From the NCBI GenBank assembly GCA_942159475.1, contig OW804100.1, positions 12,956,646 to 13,020,645 on the forward strand: a DNA stretch of 64,000 bases. The letters run 5' to 3'. The notes under the pieces were generated by a model that ran no database searches, was not told the DNA's origin, and saw only the letters and a list, made by a program, of their open reading frames with translations. This document shows positions 35,051-45,612 of this stretch, one piece after another (within the stretch, counting starts at the first letter, position 1; each line of letters begins with the position of its first letter). The position numbers and the translations under genes were made by a program. The stretch comes from Sthenelais limicola. Its lineage: Eukaryota > Annelida > Polychaeta > Phyllodocida > Sigalionidae.

Positions 35051-35320
35051 AGATGTATGGTATTATTTTTACTATTTACTATTTGTTACTAGATGTAGGC
35101 TAGAGGTAAAACAATAAGAAGAGTATCATTGTGTTGACAGGTTTTAGCTTTTTTCTCTGTAGGCTATTAAAAACGTGAATGTGTATTCTATTAACAAGAC
35201 AGTGTATATTGAGTCGACAGACAGCTACCAATGTTATGGAATGTTCGGTCAAATTAATAGTAATAACATGAAAATGTTTCTTCTGTGTTTTCTAGAACAT
35301 CTAGAATTTCATCTAGACTT

Positions 35321-36150
35321 CCTGTAAAGTGAAGACTAAGAGTAAATGTAATGAATATGTAAGCAACAACAGTGTTACGATGTTTTTTTTGTAAAATGAA
35401 GACAAAAACAATTATTCCAAGACCCCCCCCCCCCCCCGTGCACACTCTCTTGTCCATCCCCAACATGTTAGAATACACAATGTGTAAAATGCAGGTTTTC
35501 CGTGTAAAATGTGGGTTTTTTGTGTAAAATGCGGCTTATAGTACAACCGCCCTCCTGACACAGGGTTAGGGTGTACTATGAGGCTTGATTCCATGTTTTG
35601 GCGTATATATATCGGGTACACTACATTTAATTAATTTTGATTATATTAATACCGCTGATATTTTGACGAAGCTTTGTGATAAAAATAATTCCAAAATCAA
35701 ATCACTAATTTTGACAAGTAATTTATTTTGCTTTGAAAAGCCTGTAAAGTGAAGATAAGAGTAATGAATATGTAAGCAACAACAGTGTTACAATATTTTT
35801 TTGTAAAATGAAGACACCGAAAAACATTTCCAAGACCGCCCCCCCCCCCCCCGCGCACACTCCCTCGCCCCTCCCCAACATGATAGAATACACAATAATG
35901 AACAACCAGTGACCACTCTCCTGCCACTGTGTTACTGTTAGTGTGTAGGCCTACTATGAGGCTTCAACCTTGATTCCATGTTTTGGCCGTCAGAGTGGCG
36001 TAGGCCTATATATATATCGGATACCGTACACTACATTTAATTAATTTTGATTTTATTAATACCGCTGATATTTTGACAAAGCTTTGTGATAAAAGTAATT
36101 CCAAAATCAAATCACTAATTTTGACAAGTAATTTATTTTGCTTTGAAAAC
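35321..36150 (+). repeat. tandem segmental duplication, about 415-bp unit, 2 copies
   Basis: Unit 1 (35321-35740) and unit 2 (35741-36150) both begin CCTGTAAAGTGAAGA. They share GTAAGCAACAACAGTGTTAC, a poly(C) run, CACTC.CT.G.CC.TCCCCAACATG, TTGATTCCATGTTTTGG and a terminal block running from CTACATTTAATTAATTTTGA to ATTTTGCTTTGAAAA. They differ by small indels in the middle. The frames inside are by-products of the poly(C) repeats. Confidence 0.9.
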
Positions 36151-36328
36151 AGAAAAGTCATTATTTCCTCAACAAATCAAGGTTTATGAACCCCTGTTAA
36201 ATAGCTATTGATGAGCTATTTTCTGAATTATAAAAGTCTGGTAATTATTTCTATGCTCATCTTCTGTATCGGTACATATTCTACCCCTAGTCTCTTCAAT
36301 TTCTTTGCGATCATATGTATTTCATGCC

Positions 36329-36349
36329 TTTTGTTTTGTCAAATTTCAG
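36329..36349 (+). other. probable 3' splice site before the zinc-finger coding exon
   Basis: A pyrimidine-rich stretch (TTTTGTTTTGTCAAATTTCAG) ends in CAG at 36349. It lies 82 bp before the ATG, so the coding exon probably starts at 36350 with a short 5' UTR. Confidence 0.5.
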
Positions 36350-36431
36350 CACTTGCCTAGCGTAGCGTGTACATGGTTTCCAATGGAGCAACTTTAATTA
36401 CTAGATGTGGGAACCTTCCTAACACACCACA

Positions 36432-38297
36432 ATGCCTGGAGCAGACATCTTCTACATCTGCAACATTTGCAAGTTTGTTGTGGATGGAGATGAGGCCTTG
36501 GATCATTTGACTGGTCATCTTGATGGAGAGCACTGCTCGCTGTGTTCCTGCATAGTGGATGACTTGGGTGGACATATACCAGTCCACCTGAGCAAATTCT
36601 TGAGATGTCCTACATGTGGGGCGGTATACAGTTCATCCAAGGACTACAGGACCCATAGGGATTCACATAGGTCCATCTGTTTCCACTGTGGCGAGTCCTT
36701 TGACGGTGACAAAATATTGGCTTTGCATATTCAAGCTGACCATCTTGAAGTAGAAGGGAATGGACTGAGTAACGCTGATGGAACTGATACCGATATAGTG
36801 TCTGACGCCCGCGATGATTGCGCTACTTTCCGAGATGAGTCAGATAGTGGCTGGGACGACATGGTTCGAGATAATGATGGAAATCACCAGAATATGAATA
36901 GTGAAAATGGTGAAAATGTTTTACTGGCTAAAGCCCAAAGTGATGATGACTATGTGCCTGGTAATGACACAGAGTCAATCCCTAGTCCTGTCCCTGAAAA
37001 AACCGTGGTGAGAAAACGTGGTCGGCCTCGAGGGAGTAAAAGCAAGGGTAGGCCTAAACGAAGCAAGAGATCAACGATCCGATCATCACGATCAAGGAAG
37101 AAAACTGAAACCCTGAAGTCCTCTGGAGTGACCAGTAAGCTATCCAAAATTAAAGTCGAAAAACATGAACCTGATGCAGCTGAAGAAACATCAGCGATGG
37201 GCGCAATTGAGAAACATTTGCCAAAGCCAAAGGGGAAGGCATCTCCCAAGAGGCGTGGGAGGAAGCCCAAAGAACCTAAACCAGAACCTGTCATACATCA
37301 CTGTGAAACATGTGGTGAATCGTTTCCCAACTGGAAACGCCTGCGGAGCCACATGAACAATGTGGGTTGCCACAAATGTCTGGTGTGTGGAGCAAGGTAC
37401 AAGCAAAAGACTAATCTCATGTTCCATATGCGCGTCCATACAGGTGAAAAGCCTAATCTATGTTCCCTTTGTGGTAAGAGGTTTAGGACCACAGGGGGTC
37501 TGGATGATCATGTACGAAGGCATAACAATGTTAAGCCATTTCAATGTAGACATTGTGCGAAGAAGTTTGTTCAAGTGGGACATAGGAATCGCCACGAACG
37601 GCTAGTTCACACCAGGCAAAAACTTTATGAGTGTACTATATGTGGGAAAACATTTACTCTACCCTTCCACGCGCGGAGACATGCTCTCATACACTCCGGC
37701 GAAAAACAGTTTGAGTGTGCAACTTGCGGCAAGCAAGTCCTCGATCTGTCTAACTTTAAGAAGCATCTCGAAGTTCACAAGAAGCGAGGTGAACTAGTTT
37801 TACCCGTTGATCAGCAAACTCTCAGAAGAATTACTCCTACTGACATAATCATCAGTCGTAAAGACCCTAGTTCTACCAGCGAGTCAAAGGTGACTCCAGC
37901 TCCCTTAATTCAAAACCCCGAGGTGAATCTGGCTAGCAATGAGATGATTCAAAACTCAGATATTGTACAAAATGTCCAAGTCATTGTCAGTCAACAAGAG
38001 ACTGATGTTGTCTGTCATCCTGCCAACGTTACCATAGCAAGTGTAACCGAACAAAAGACTATTGAATCTGCCATAGAACACAATCTGCTTTTTACAAATG
38101 AAAACCAGCAACCAAGAGAAATCATTGGTACTCCAATTGACCAGCTCAACGGGGACCCTCACCCTATTATTTTAGCGCCCGCGGAAAACTTGTTAAAGTT
38201 TGACAGCTATACCGTAGACGGGGCTCAAGTTGTTTCAGATTTTGCGATTAACCAACTGCCTTTCCAAGAAAATGTGACTGTTATTACGTTATCGTAA
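36432..38297 (+). CDS. C2H2 zinc-finger transcription factor with AT-hooks (single coding exon)
   Basis: 621 residues, nuclear DNA-binding protein by composition. Seen: N-terminal zinc fingers at C10/C13/H25/H29, C35/C38/H48/H52 (short), C59/C62/H75/H79 and C83/C86/H99/H104; an acidic Asp/Asn/Ser linker (105-185); a basic block with AT-hook cores RGRPR (196-200), KGRPK (205-209) and RRGRKPK (about 274-280); then a run of fingers at C291/C294/H307/C313 (C2HC-like), C316/C319/H332/H336, C344/C347/H360/H364, C372/C375/H388/H393, C401/C404/H417/H421 and C429/C432/H445/H449, with TGEKP-type linkers after two of them; and a Gln/Asn/acidic C-terminus (460-621) that may be an activation domain. The start is the first ATG after the acceptor. 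No repressor or BTB/KRAB domain is seen. Sequence target unknown; orthology to a named factor cannot be claimed. Confidence 0.93.
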   Translation: MPGADIFYICNICKFVVDGDEALDHLTGHLDGEHCSLCSCIVDDLGGHIPVHLSKFLRCPTCGAVYSSSKDYRTHRDSHRSICFHCGESFDGDKILALHIQADHLEVEGNGLSNADGTDTDIVSDARDDCATFRDESDSGWDDMVRDNDGNHQNMNSENGENVLLAKAQSDDDYVPGNDTESIPSPVPEKTVVRKRGRPRGSKSKGRPKRSKRSTIRSSRSRKKTETLKSSGVTSKLSKIKVEKHEPDAAEETSAMGAIEKHLPKPKGKASPKRRGRKPKEPKPEPVIHHCETCGESFPNWKRLRSHMNNVGCHKCLVCGARYKQKTNLMFHMRVHTGEKPNLCSLCGKRFRTTGGLDDHVRRHNNVKPFQCRHCAKKFVQVGHRNRHERLVHTRQKLYECTICGKTFTLPFHARRHALIHSGEKQFECATCGKQVLDLSNFKKHLEVHKKRGELVLPVDQQTLRRITPTDIIISRKDPSSTSESKVTPAPLIQNPEVNLASNEMIQNSDIVQNVQVIVSQQETDVVCHPANVTIASVTEQKTIESAIEHNLLFTNENQQPREIIGTPIDQLNGDPHPIILAPAENLLKFDSYTVDGAQVVSDFAINQLPFQENVTVITLS

Positions 38298-39430
38298 TTA
38301 GAAACGTTTTATTATTTACTCGATGGAGACCGAAACTTCTGGGTTTCACTTTTTACTTATGTTTCAATGACCTGATTGTACGTCAAGATATTAATTATTT
38401 ACACCCCATTCGCAATGTTGAGTAAAATCTCTTTTCATCTAACCAAAGTCAAAATGAATTAAAACTATTTAATTGTAAATTATTATCTGATTAAAAAATA
38501 GTTAAAACTGTCCATTTATTATTTTACCATGGCAAATGAATTATTTGTTTGAGTCATACTTTTAATTTATAATCATACGTCTCTTGTCTTGGTGAAAAAA
38601 TTCCGGGCAACATTAAATTTCAACTTTATTTAAAATCAATTTTCTCATACAAGTATGTTTGACTGTTGTGTGAGGCTGAGTCCATGACCGTTGCACAGTC
38701 TGTTTTTAGATTGTGCCATCTTGAATATATGTGTAGTGGTAATATTGGTTCCGAATCATTTTAATTTTAGTCTCTCATCTCATAATTCGTGCAATCTGAA
38801 TGACACTCATCCCTGAAGTGTAAAAGTTGTTTAAAGTAAATTATAAGTTACCTTTTCAGTGCCCTGATTGATTGTTCGAAACTATGTTAATTATACAATA
38901 CTAATTACAAATTAGTATATTTTGTTGGCTATATGCGCCTTAACAAACACAGTATAGAATGCTGCACTATGTTGGTGCAATTCTAATATAGATCAACCTG
39001 TGATTCAGTTGACTCCATTGGGGAGCCTTGTACTATCACGGTGAAAGGAAACATGTCAAAATAATAAGTATCATCTGGTCCAGTCGCTGGCCAACATCAA
39101 GTGACCAACGTATCGGCTGTACTTTTAGTTAAACTTTAATAACTACTGAAAAAGATATGCCACCAACTCCCGTTTACAGATCTTGAACAAAGAAAAGTAC
39201 AGTTTTAGTCATTGAGGTATACATTTATGTATAACAGTTCTTAAATGCGATTCTCCACGGAGAATGCATTTGTTACAAGTTTAAATCGAATTAAATATTT
39301 CAGGTGCGTAGATTGATAGACTAGAATGAATACCTGTATCGTATGAATATATTTTTTTAGGTTTAGTCAGTGAAATTCATGAAATACTGTTGTATGTCTT
39401 CAAATACAAACTTCAACATCCTTCAAGTTC
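38298..39430 (+). other. 3' UTR of the zinc-finger gene (inferred)
   Basis: A+T-rich sequence between the stop codon and the first canonical AATAAA. No frame of note. The length of about 1.1 kb is usual for animal regulators. Confidence 0.45.
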
Positions 39431-39436
39431 AATAAA
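39431..39436 (+). terminator. poly(A) signal AATAAA of the zinc-finger gene
   Basis: First canonical AATAAA after the stop codon at 38297. ATTAAA variants occur earlier (38457, 38494), so a shorter transcript is possible. Confidence 0.5.
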
Positions 39437-39835
39437 ATGCCAAATGTTTAAAAGAAGCATTCTGACATTTTCCATCTACTTATTCTTTAAACTATTCTAC
39501 AAAATGAAACCTATTCAGTTAATTTATTTGCCAACCCTCCAGCACTTCCAGAGGTGATGCGGAGATCACACACTATCTCTTACCAAATTAATGTATAAAT
39601 ACCCATATGGGTAGTCATATTTTGCTATATATTTTGGAAGTTATGGCACCCTTTTATTTGGATTAATAAATCAAGTTAATTGTATAAGGTTTGCTATAGC
39701 TGGCCTACTATATAGGCCTACCGTTGATTGGTAAAAAAAACCCTGACAGACAGTTGATTTATCCTTGGTTGACAATAAAAGATTCCTGACTACCAAGAAG
39801 GGAGCGTACCTCTTCAGCCCATATAGACCATAGCA

Positions 39836-40052
39836 TAATGTAAATGTATTTATTTTCGCGCGGATAGATTTTCGCGCAGTAAGTACTTTGACACCTTTTC
39901 GCGCGGATTTAACTTCGCGCATCAAGGAATCCTCACGCCTTGTTCATGCAATAATTAAATACCGTTCACACATGATTTATTTTCACGCACACAGCTTGGT
40001 GCGCTAAAATAGCGGAAATAAATACTGCGCGAACATTAATACGTTTACAGTA
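39836..40052. mobile_element. MITE, family E (TTCGCGCGGAT-rich)
   Basis: The left end GTAAATGTATTTATTTTCGC and the right end CGAACATTAATACGTTTAC (40029-40047) are imperfect inverted repeats (about 17 of 21). The interior repeats the word TTTTCGCGCGGAT and has further CGCG sites. The right end abuts the exon-like block at 40054. Confidence 0.7.
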
Positions 40053-40053
40053 C

Positions 40054-40346
40054 CTCTGAATGGTCAAATCAGTAGCACCATCTACCAACTTCATGGCACC
40101 TTTAGCGTAACTCCCCTCAGCACCATAGAGGGCGTGTGAGGCGTATAGATCTATTGAAGGCAGCAGTGACCACACTGTGGAGCTGCGGGCGTTCTGCGTA
40201 GGGCTCTGTGACAGATAAGAGCTATGCCACTCCCATCATCTGTCAAGACTGCTACACACTCATTGTATACTCTTGGCCGCATCATAGGTGCACTCGATCA
40301 TCCCTAGCTTGTCACACACATAATCATGGATGTACGACTTGGCTAC
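40054..40346 (-). pseudogene. exon-like block with two in-frame stops, unrecognised protein
   Basis: On the minus strand, acceptor TTTATTCTACTGCAG leads into one frame of about 97 codons ending at CAGAG/GTACTG, a possible donor created or overlapped by the MITE E end. The translation is of ordinary protein-like complexity (VAKSYIHDYVCDKLGM near the start, LYASHALYGAEGSYAKGAMK near the end), but TGA stops interrupt it at about 40260 and 40236. A second frame (AVLTDDGSGIALICHRALRR) is also open in the middle, as if frameshifts had occurred. I do not recognise the family. It could be a degraded exon or a fragment of a processed gene. Confidence 0.35.
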
Positions 40347-41067
40347 CTGCAGTAGAATAAACATGTATTTATGAATCAGGTCTGAAATATAAGTTTCAAC
40401 ACAGAACTCCAGGGAGTTCTGTGATATTTCTTAGCCATAATTACATGTTTGATTCTGCTATGTAACGTGATATGACGCTCCAGCCTCTTCTCTATTATTG
40501 TCGGCGAAGCCACTTAGTAATAAAAGAGGGATAATATGTTAGACCTCTTTGTGCCATTAGTTAATATTTCATTAGCTGTGCATTTTTTTTTTAAATATTT
40601 TTATTGGCCTACACATTTACAAATGATAATACATTATACTTTCAAAATACGCATTAACTGACCACGCAGCTATATTTTAAGCGTTGCCTCTTCTTTGCTG
40701 AGGTACAATAAAGATTCACAATCGTTGCATGCAACGCCTTCAAGTGATTGGGGTATAGAGCGCCCTATGTATGCTTTTCCCCATAAAAATCGCCACTTAT
40801 CACCAGTGAAAATATTTATGTCTACGAAGTTCTCAGGATGAACGCCATATTTTGAAGTAGATATTTTAAAAAATCTGTCTGACTGGTGATAAAATAAGCT
40901 CACAGCAACTACATAGATCATACCTTAGTGCTGAAATGGACAAAACCACAATGTGACGCACTATAGCTACCGTGACTTCTGGCGCCACCTGGTATAGCGG
41001 CCACCCCAAGGTTCTACTCTTGCCTGTTGCCGCCTGACGGTATAACACCATTCAAGACACGCTGGTA
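40347..41067. other. intergenic; one protein-like minus-strand frame
   Basis: The minus-strand frame 40921-40670 (83 codons; contains GDKWRFLWGKAYIGRS) looks more protein-like than most short frames here, but I recognise no family and see no clear splice borders. Confidence 0.3.
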
Positions 41068-41308
41068 TATGGGCCAGATTTTCTGAAAATGTACAATTCG
41101 CCTTGATTAGTTCTCTCAAATAACCCAAATTTAAGACAGAAATGAGCTTCAAAATGCAGTTTAACATAACAGAACTAATACTTTAAATCAATGCGATACC
41201 AAATATACTCAGATATACCCAGTATTCATCATTTTTCAGCCTAATTTAGCAGAATTTCCTAAATGTGTAGAGCTGCCAATTGTACATTTTCATAAAATCT
41301 GACCCATA
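41068..41308 (+). mobile_element. MITE, family B, copy 3 (best preserved ends)
   Basis: Left TATGGGCCAGATTTTCTGAA then AATGTACAATT; right AATTGTACATTTTCATAAAA then TCTGACCCATA. The ends are near-perfect inverses, bordered by TA on both sides, and define the family's TIR of about 30 bp. Confidence 0.87.
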
Positions 41309-42330
41309 TATTTGTTTGCGCGTGGTTGCCTTTGCTTGACAAGAAGGGACCAGAAATACGTGGAATCATAGCAGTTTATACCCCGGATTTGATAGGTTGG
41401 GTAACCGAGACAATCAACGCTAACAACCTTTTAAGTTATCAAAATCGAACGAGAAAACGTCAAGTTATGAGCGAAGATGATTGGCAACTTATTTTGCAGG
41501 TTTCGGTACGGCGTCTCAGCCTTTTGCTCGTCAAAGTAAATGTATGACTTCCCTATTCGTCTTTCTTTCCGTTTAAACCTGATCGCACCTCTCCATGCCC
41601 TCTGAGCGAGTGCCAAGTTGAGAGCAATGTCTTTAATGCATGTGCATTGGAATTCATGTGTCGCCGAATATATTTTTCAACGATCATCGATGGGATCATG
41701 CTGAGACATAACATTTCATTTCAACATCTTTAATTACTTCGATACCTTTATTGTACACCAATGGATATAAGAAATACCCCTAACACTGGGTGTCGCGGAG
41801 TGCCAGACTATTCTGACATGAACATTCAAATCTTATTGGCAGCATGAACAGGATGATAAATTCAGACCCATAATATTTGATCTGAAAAGGTATGAAAGGA
41901 GTGATATTTACTGTTATGCTGGTGCCCGGGGGTCCGTTAGGACAAGCATTTAGACGCAGAGAGATGGACGTCACGAGAAAAAGAACCCCAGAATGTTCTC
42001 AGTAAAATGTGTTCATGAGCAATTGGCCAATCAATTACCATACGGATGTCTCGCACATATATATTGTGAATGTTTGATTCTAGGTAATTTCATTATGTGT
42101 TTATGACTCATATGTTTGGTGTTTGAGTTCCTCTAATGTATCTCTAAAGGGATTCATAAGATTCCTTGAGAGATACATACGTTTATCCCTACAGGTAGTG
42201 TAGTAGTCCCTATAATTCCATATATTACTTACATAACGCTGGGCAAATGTATGCGTATGATATTGTGTGGTTAGTTATGGTATTCTCATCACAAGGTGGA
42301 GCTCCTTTTCACACACTACTAGAATACTAT
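41309..42330. other. intergenic, nothing firm
   Basis: The plus-strand frame 41326-41547 (73 codons) has moderate complexity but no recognised family. Otherwise A+T-rich, without supported features. Confidence 0.4.
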
Positions 42331-42473
42331 AGCAAGAACAGCATAGTATCGCGTATGAGGGGGGCTATATTCTCCGAGTATGGCCGAAAACAACGAGGCC
42401 GTAGGCCGAGTTGTTTTAGGCCATACGAGGAGAATATATGCCCCCAAAGACGCGATACTGTGCTATTCTTGCT
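42331..42473. mobile_element. foldback element, about 70-bp inverted arms
   Basis: Left arm 42331-42400 starts AGCAAGAACAGCATAGTATC; right arm 42404-42473 ends GATACTGTGCTATTCTTGCT. The arms are imperfect inverses over their whole length, with CGAGGCCGTAGGCCGAG at the centre. The cruciform potential is very high. Directly downstream, TTTATTCCATGATT (42474-42487) is repeated inverted as AATCATGGAATAAA (42646-42659), so the mobile unit may extend to 42659. Confidence 0.85.
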
Positions 42474-42659
42474 TTTATTCCATGATTCTTAACTTAAAAC
42501 AACTTTATTTGCATTAATTTCATCAAAGTGAGATGTCTGCATAGTCTCGAACGGTTGTGACGTCACTGTACAATACAGGGAGTTTATATTGTCCACCTTG
42601 TGAGCGGCAAGTATATCGATTATATTGTACGCTCACGGCCAAATCATGGAATAAAGTAC

Positions 42660-43202
42660 ATGAGAAACATTAATATGTATGACCCTCCTATACGTGTATA
42701 GCGGCGAGGTAGGTGGGACACGATTGCACAAAGCCCATATGGCCTTGAGATCTCATCACGCGAGTAGTCCAGGCAATCTAGAGCCAAAAAGGGGTGAACC
42801 TCAAACAAATTGCAAAAGTATTTATTTTTGCAGGATGATGTTCCTTGATATGCTGTTTTTATTGTCCTAAAAATCTAAAGCCATCGGTCTAGCGGAAAGT
42901 TCTCAAAATCGCCACTAGAGGAACATGTTTTCACATTTTTAAGGACAACGCTCAAAATATTCCAGTGAGAGCTTAGGTCACATTAGACTATTTTTAGCAG
43001 ACACAATTTCCTGTTATTTGATATAAACATCATACCTGTAGCACCAATAGACACATAAATATGGCGTCTCAAGTCTTACACACAATCTGATGTTTCACAC
43101 AGTACATAGTTTCAACCATAAAAAAAGTCATAAATAAACATCAGATGGAGCTTTGTATTCATTAAAACAATCTCAAGTTTTTTAATGTGAATATCATGTC
43201 AT
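42660..43202. other. intergenic, nothing recognised
   Basis: No supported feature. Confidence 0.5.
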
Positions 43203-43560
43203 GTAAAATCTTTCAAATACCTCAGTACAATTATTACTAAAGACCCGTAGTTTAAGTCTCATATTGAAAATCAGCTGAGGAAAATTAGCAGAAATAAGGA
43301 GGAGGAGAATGTATACTTATCAAAACCTATGTATTACCAATATTAGAATTCTTTCCAACTTTCTGGTGTTAAACATGGGGGAAACGTTGAAGAAAAGGAT
43401 ATAAAGGGTCTGGAATAAACGGTTATGTTTTGCATAAGGGAGAGGTAGAACTAACCACGAGTTGACCACCTTATCATGATTTGTATTATTTAAATTGTCT
43501 TAGTCAAGAGAAAGATTGACGTGGAGCTTAAGTTGAATAGTAATGTATGTGAATCTATGG
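43203..43560 (+). pseudogene. decayed non-LTR reverse transcriptase fragment
   Basis: One frame reads VKSFKYLSTIITKDP, a stop, then FKSHIENQLRKI. This matches the F-K-Y-L-G-x-x-I-T-x-D ... H-I block that follows the RT core in CR1/RTE-type elements. Further on, KRI(stop)RVWNKRLCFA(stop)GRGRTNHELTTL resembles the post-RT region of such proteins. Many stops show it is long dead. Confidence 0.55.
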
Positions 43561-43872
43561 ATGTTTCCCAGCCTAATATTATCTTTTAAAATACGATGGT
43601 AGGATCAAAATCTATTTATTTGGAATGTAAGTCTCATTTTCCTGTGACACATCACTTACTATCAAAAAGCAAATAATTGTGTGATGTATTACAGAAAGAT
43701 GAGTTACAAGATGAAAAATGTCATTTTTTAAATGTCATTATCACAAGAACTCCTTATGGGAAAGTTTTAATTCTTTGACAGTTTAATGTTCTTATAATGT
43801 TAGTAACATGTGCCGAATTCCAAGACTGTGCTAAATGGATTTCTGTGGTCATCTGGGTAAACTAGACTACAT

Positions 43873-44582
43873 GATACCAACGTGTAACCTGATACCAACG
43901 TGTACACTCAATAAATATAGAAAAATACCTTTCAACGTGTAGAAAATAACCTGATGAATTATTTAGATGCACAAATTGTTCAACAACATAGTTTGGTAGG
44001 ATTAAATATGATAGTCAATTAAAAAGACTGGAATTCTTTTTTTAAAAAACTTGCATCATCCAATAAAAGGAATAAAACACTTTCAAATTCCCAATTAAAT
44101 CAAGTCATGAAGCTAGATAAATTTCATGCATAATCATTGGATTTTGATTTAAATTGATGACCTAATGAAGGTTTATAGTTGGAACAGAGATACCAACGTG
44201 TACACCTGATACCAACGCGTACACTCAATAAACAGAGAACAATACCTTTCAAGGTTCAGAAAATAACCTGATAAATTATTATATAGATGCACAAATTCAT
44301 TGACAACATAGTTTGGTATGATTTATATGTTGAACTCTTATTAAAAAAAAATAATGAATTGATTGGCTGGAAAAATCTTTTTTAAAAAAAGATCTAACAT
44401 TCCATAAAACAAAGTAAGACTTTTAAGTTTGCAATTAATTCAAGTCATAAAGCTGTAAGTATGTTATATATAATAGATGAATTCCATGAAAAATCACTGG
44501 ATTCAGATTTTAATTAATCACCTGATGAAGGTTTATAGTTGAAACAGAGATACCAACGTGTACAAGTTACCAACGTGTACAT
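43873..44582 (+). repeat. tandem module flanked by ATACCAACGTGTAC motifs (2 units plus a remnant)
   Basis: Unit 1 (from 43873) and unit 2 (from 44189) each start with two closely spaced ATACCAACGTGTAC-type motifs followed by ACTCAATAAA. They share AATACCTTTCAA, AGAAAATAACCTGAT.AATTAT, GATGCACAAATT, ACAACATAGTTTGGTA, CAAGTCAT.AAGCT and GAAGGTTTATAGTTG.AACAG. A third pair of motifs (44549-44582) closes the array. The spacing is 316 then 360 bp. The arms are diverged, the motifs conserved. Confidence 0.85.
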
Positions 44583-44690
44583 CATGTTTTACCACATAAC
44601 ACGGCTATCATTGAGTTGATTTTAAAATAAATCTTGGGACATATCTTTGCATTATAGCACACCATCCCATAATAAATAATTCCCTTAGAA

Positions 44691-45141
44691 ATGGAAACTA
44701 TGGACAGGGAGACACTTGAAAGAGTTATTGAGTTAAATATTTGCTCCTTTTGTGATAAAGAGGTAATATCAAACATGTTCCCAGCGAAAAAATTGTGGGA
44801 GAAGGTTCTTTCAATTGTATGCTCGATGGGTCACCTAAACTCATCAAAAAATGGTAAACCGCTTTTCAATATATAAAAAAAACAATGCGGAAGATATTAT
44901 TTTCGGAATTGGTGTGAACGGAATCAGTGAAAAAATTGTCAATTGGATCATTCTCCAGGTAAAGTCGATCATACATAGACAAAAACTCTTCCACCAAGGT
45001 GATCTAACGCTAAAGCATGTTGTAGCGGATTTAGAAAACGGGTGTCGAACTATATATCAGAACAAAATGGCAGGAGCCAGAAAAGAGTGGGACAATGCAT
45101 GGAGAAGGCTCCAGGCGGACCTGAGTAGTATAACAAATTAA
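44691..45141 (+). pseudogene. C-terminal part of a Tx1/L1-like non-LTR retrotransposon, frameshifted
   Basis: The first frame (44691-44876) has ICSFCDKE, then AKKLWEKVLSIV, resembling the C-x2-C...LWE zinc-binding block (zf-RVT type) after the RT domain, with the second His/Cys half missing. The second frame (44851-45141, +1) has AEDIIFGIG, IVNWIILQVKSIIHRQK and a basic Trp-containing end, resembling the last segment of Tx1-like proteins, with a natural stop at 45139-45141. The frame changes at the A-rich run near 44873-44882. Confidence 0.5.
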
Positions 45142-45410
45142 AGTACCCTTTATATTATTTCTACCGTTAGCAACAGAATTTTAATCTCACAACTAATGGC
45201 TAAAATGACTGCTGTTCCAATGTTAGGTAGTTGTCCGCACACCAACGCGGAAAAATACTTTTTCAATGTACCTCAGCAAATCGACGAGATAAGCTCATAG
45301 CCGCAAAGTTTTTGAATTTGTAATATACCCCCCCCCCCCTTAGGGTGGGACAACATGTAGATGTTTCTCATACGGTGCACAATGTGTTCAGACACAAATA
45401 GAGTCTATAG

Positions 45411-45612
45411 GGTGGTCTCCACTGGCTGCGGTAAGCTCTGCGGTAAGCTCTGCAGTAAGCCTTGCGATGGTGCTGTGATGGTGAGAAGTGGCGAGGTCTT
45501 GCCTACATGGCCAGTGAACCATGTAGGCAGGATCTCGTCATTCCCCTCCACCTACAGAATCAACCATCGCAAGGCTTACCGCAGAGCTTACCGCAGCCAG
45601 TGGAGGCCCCCC
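45411..45612. mobile_element. MITE, family F, copy 1
   Basis: Left TIR GGTGGTCTCCACTGGCTGCG then GTAAGCTCTGCGGTAAGCTC (internal doubling); right TIR ends GCTTACCGCAGCCAGTGGAG. The centre has a second inverted repeat (GCCTACATGG / CCATGTAGGC). About 200 bp. Same family as 58901-59095 and 62387-62445. The target duplication is not clear (TA possible). Confidence 0.87.

Noticed and set aside
35254..35927. Gly-rich minus-strand frames
   Set aside because: Created by the poly(C) runs inside the tandem duplication.
40670..40921. Minus-strand frame resembling a DM9-type repeat (KAYIGRS)
   Set aside because: Only a few residues fit, and there are no splice borders or neighbouring repeats; too weak to name.
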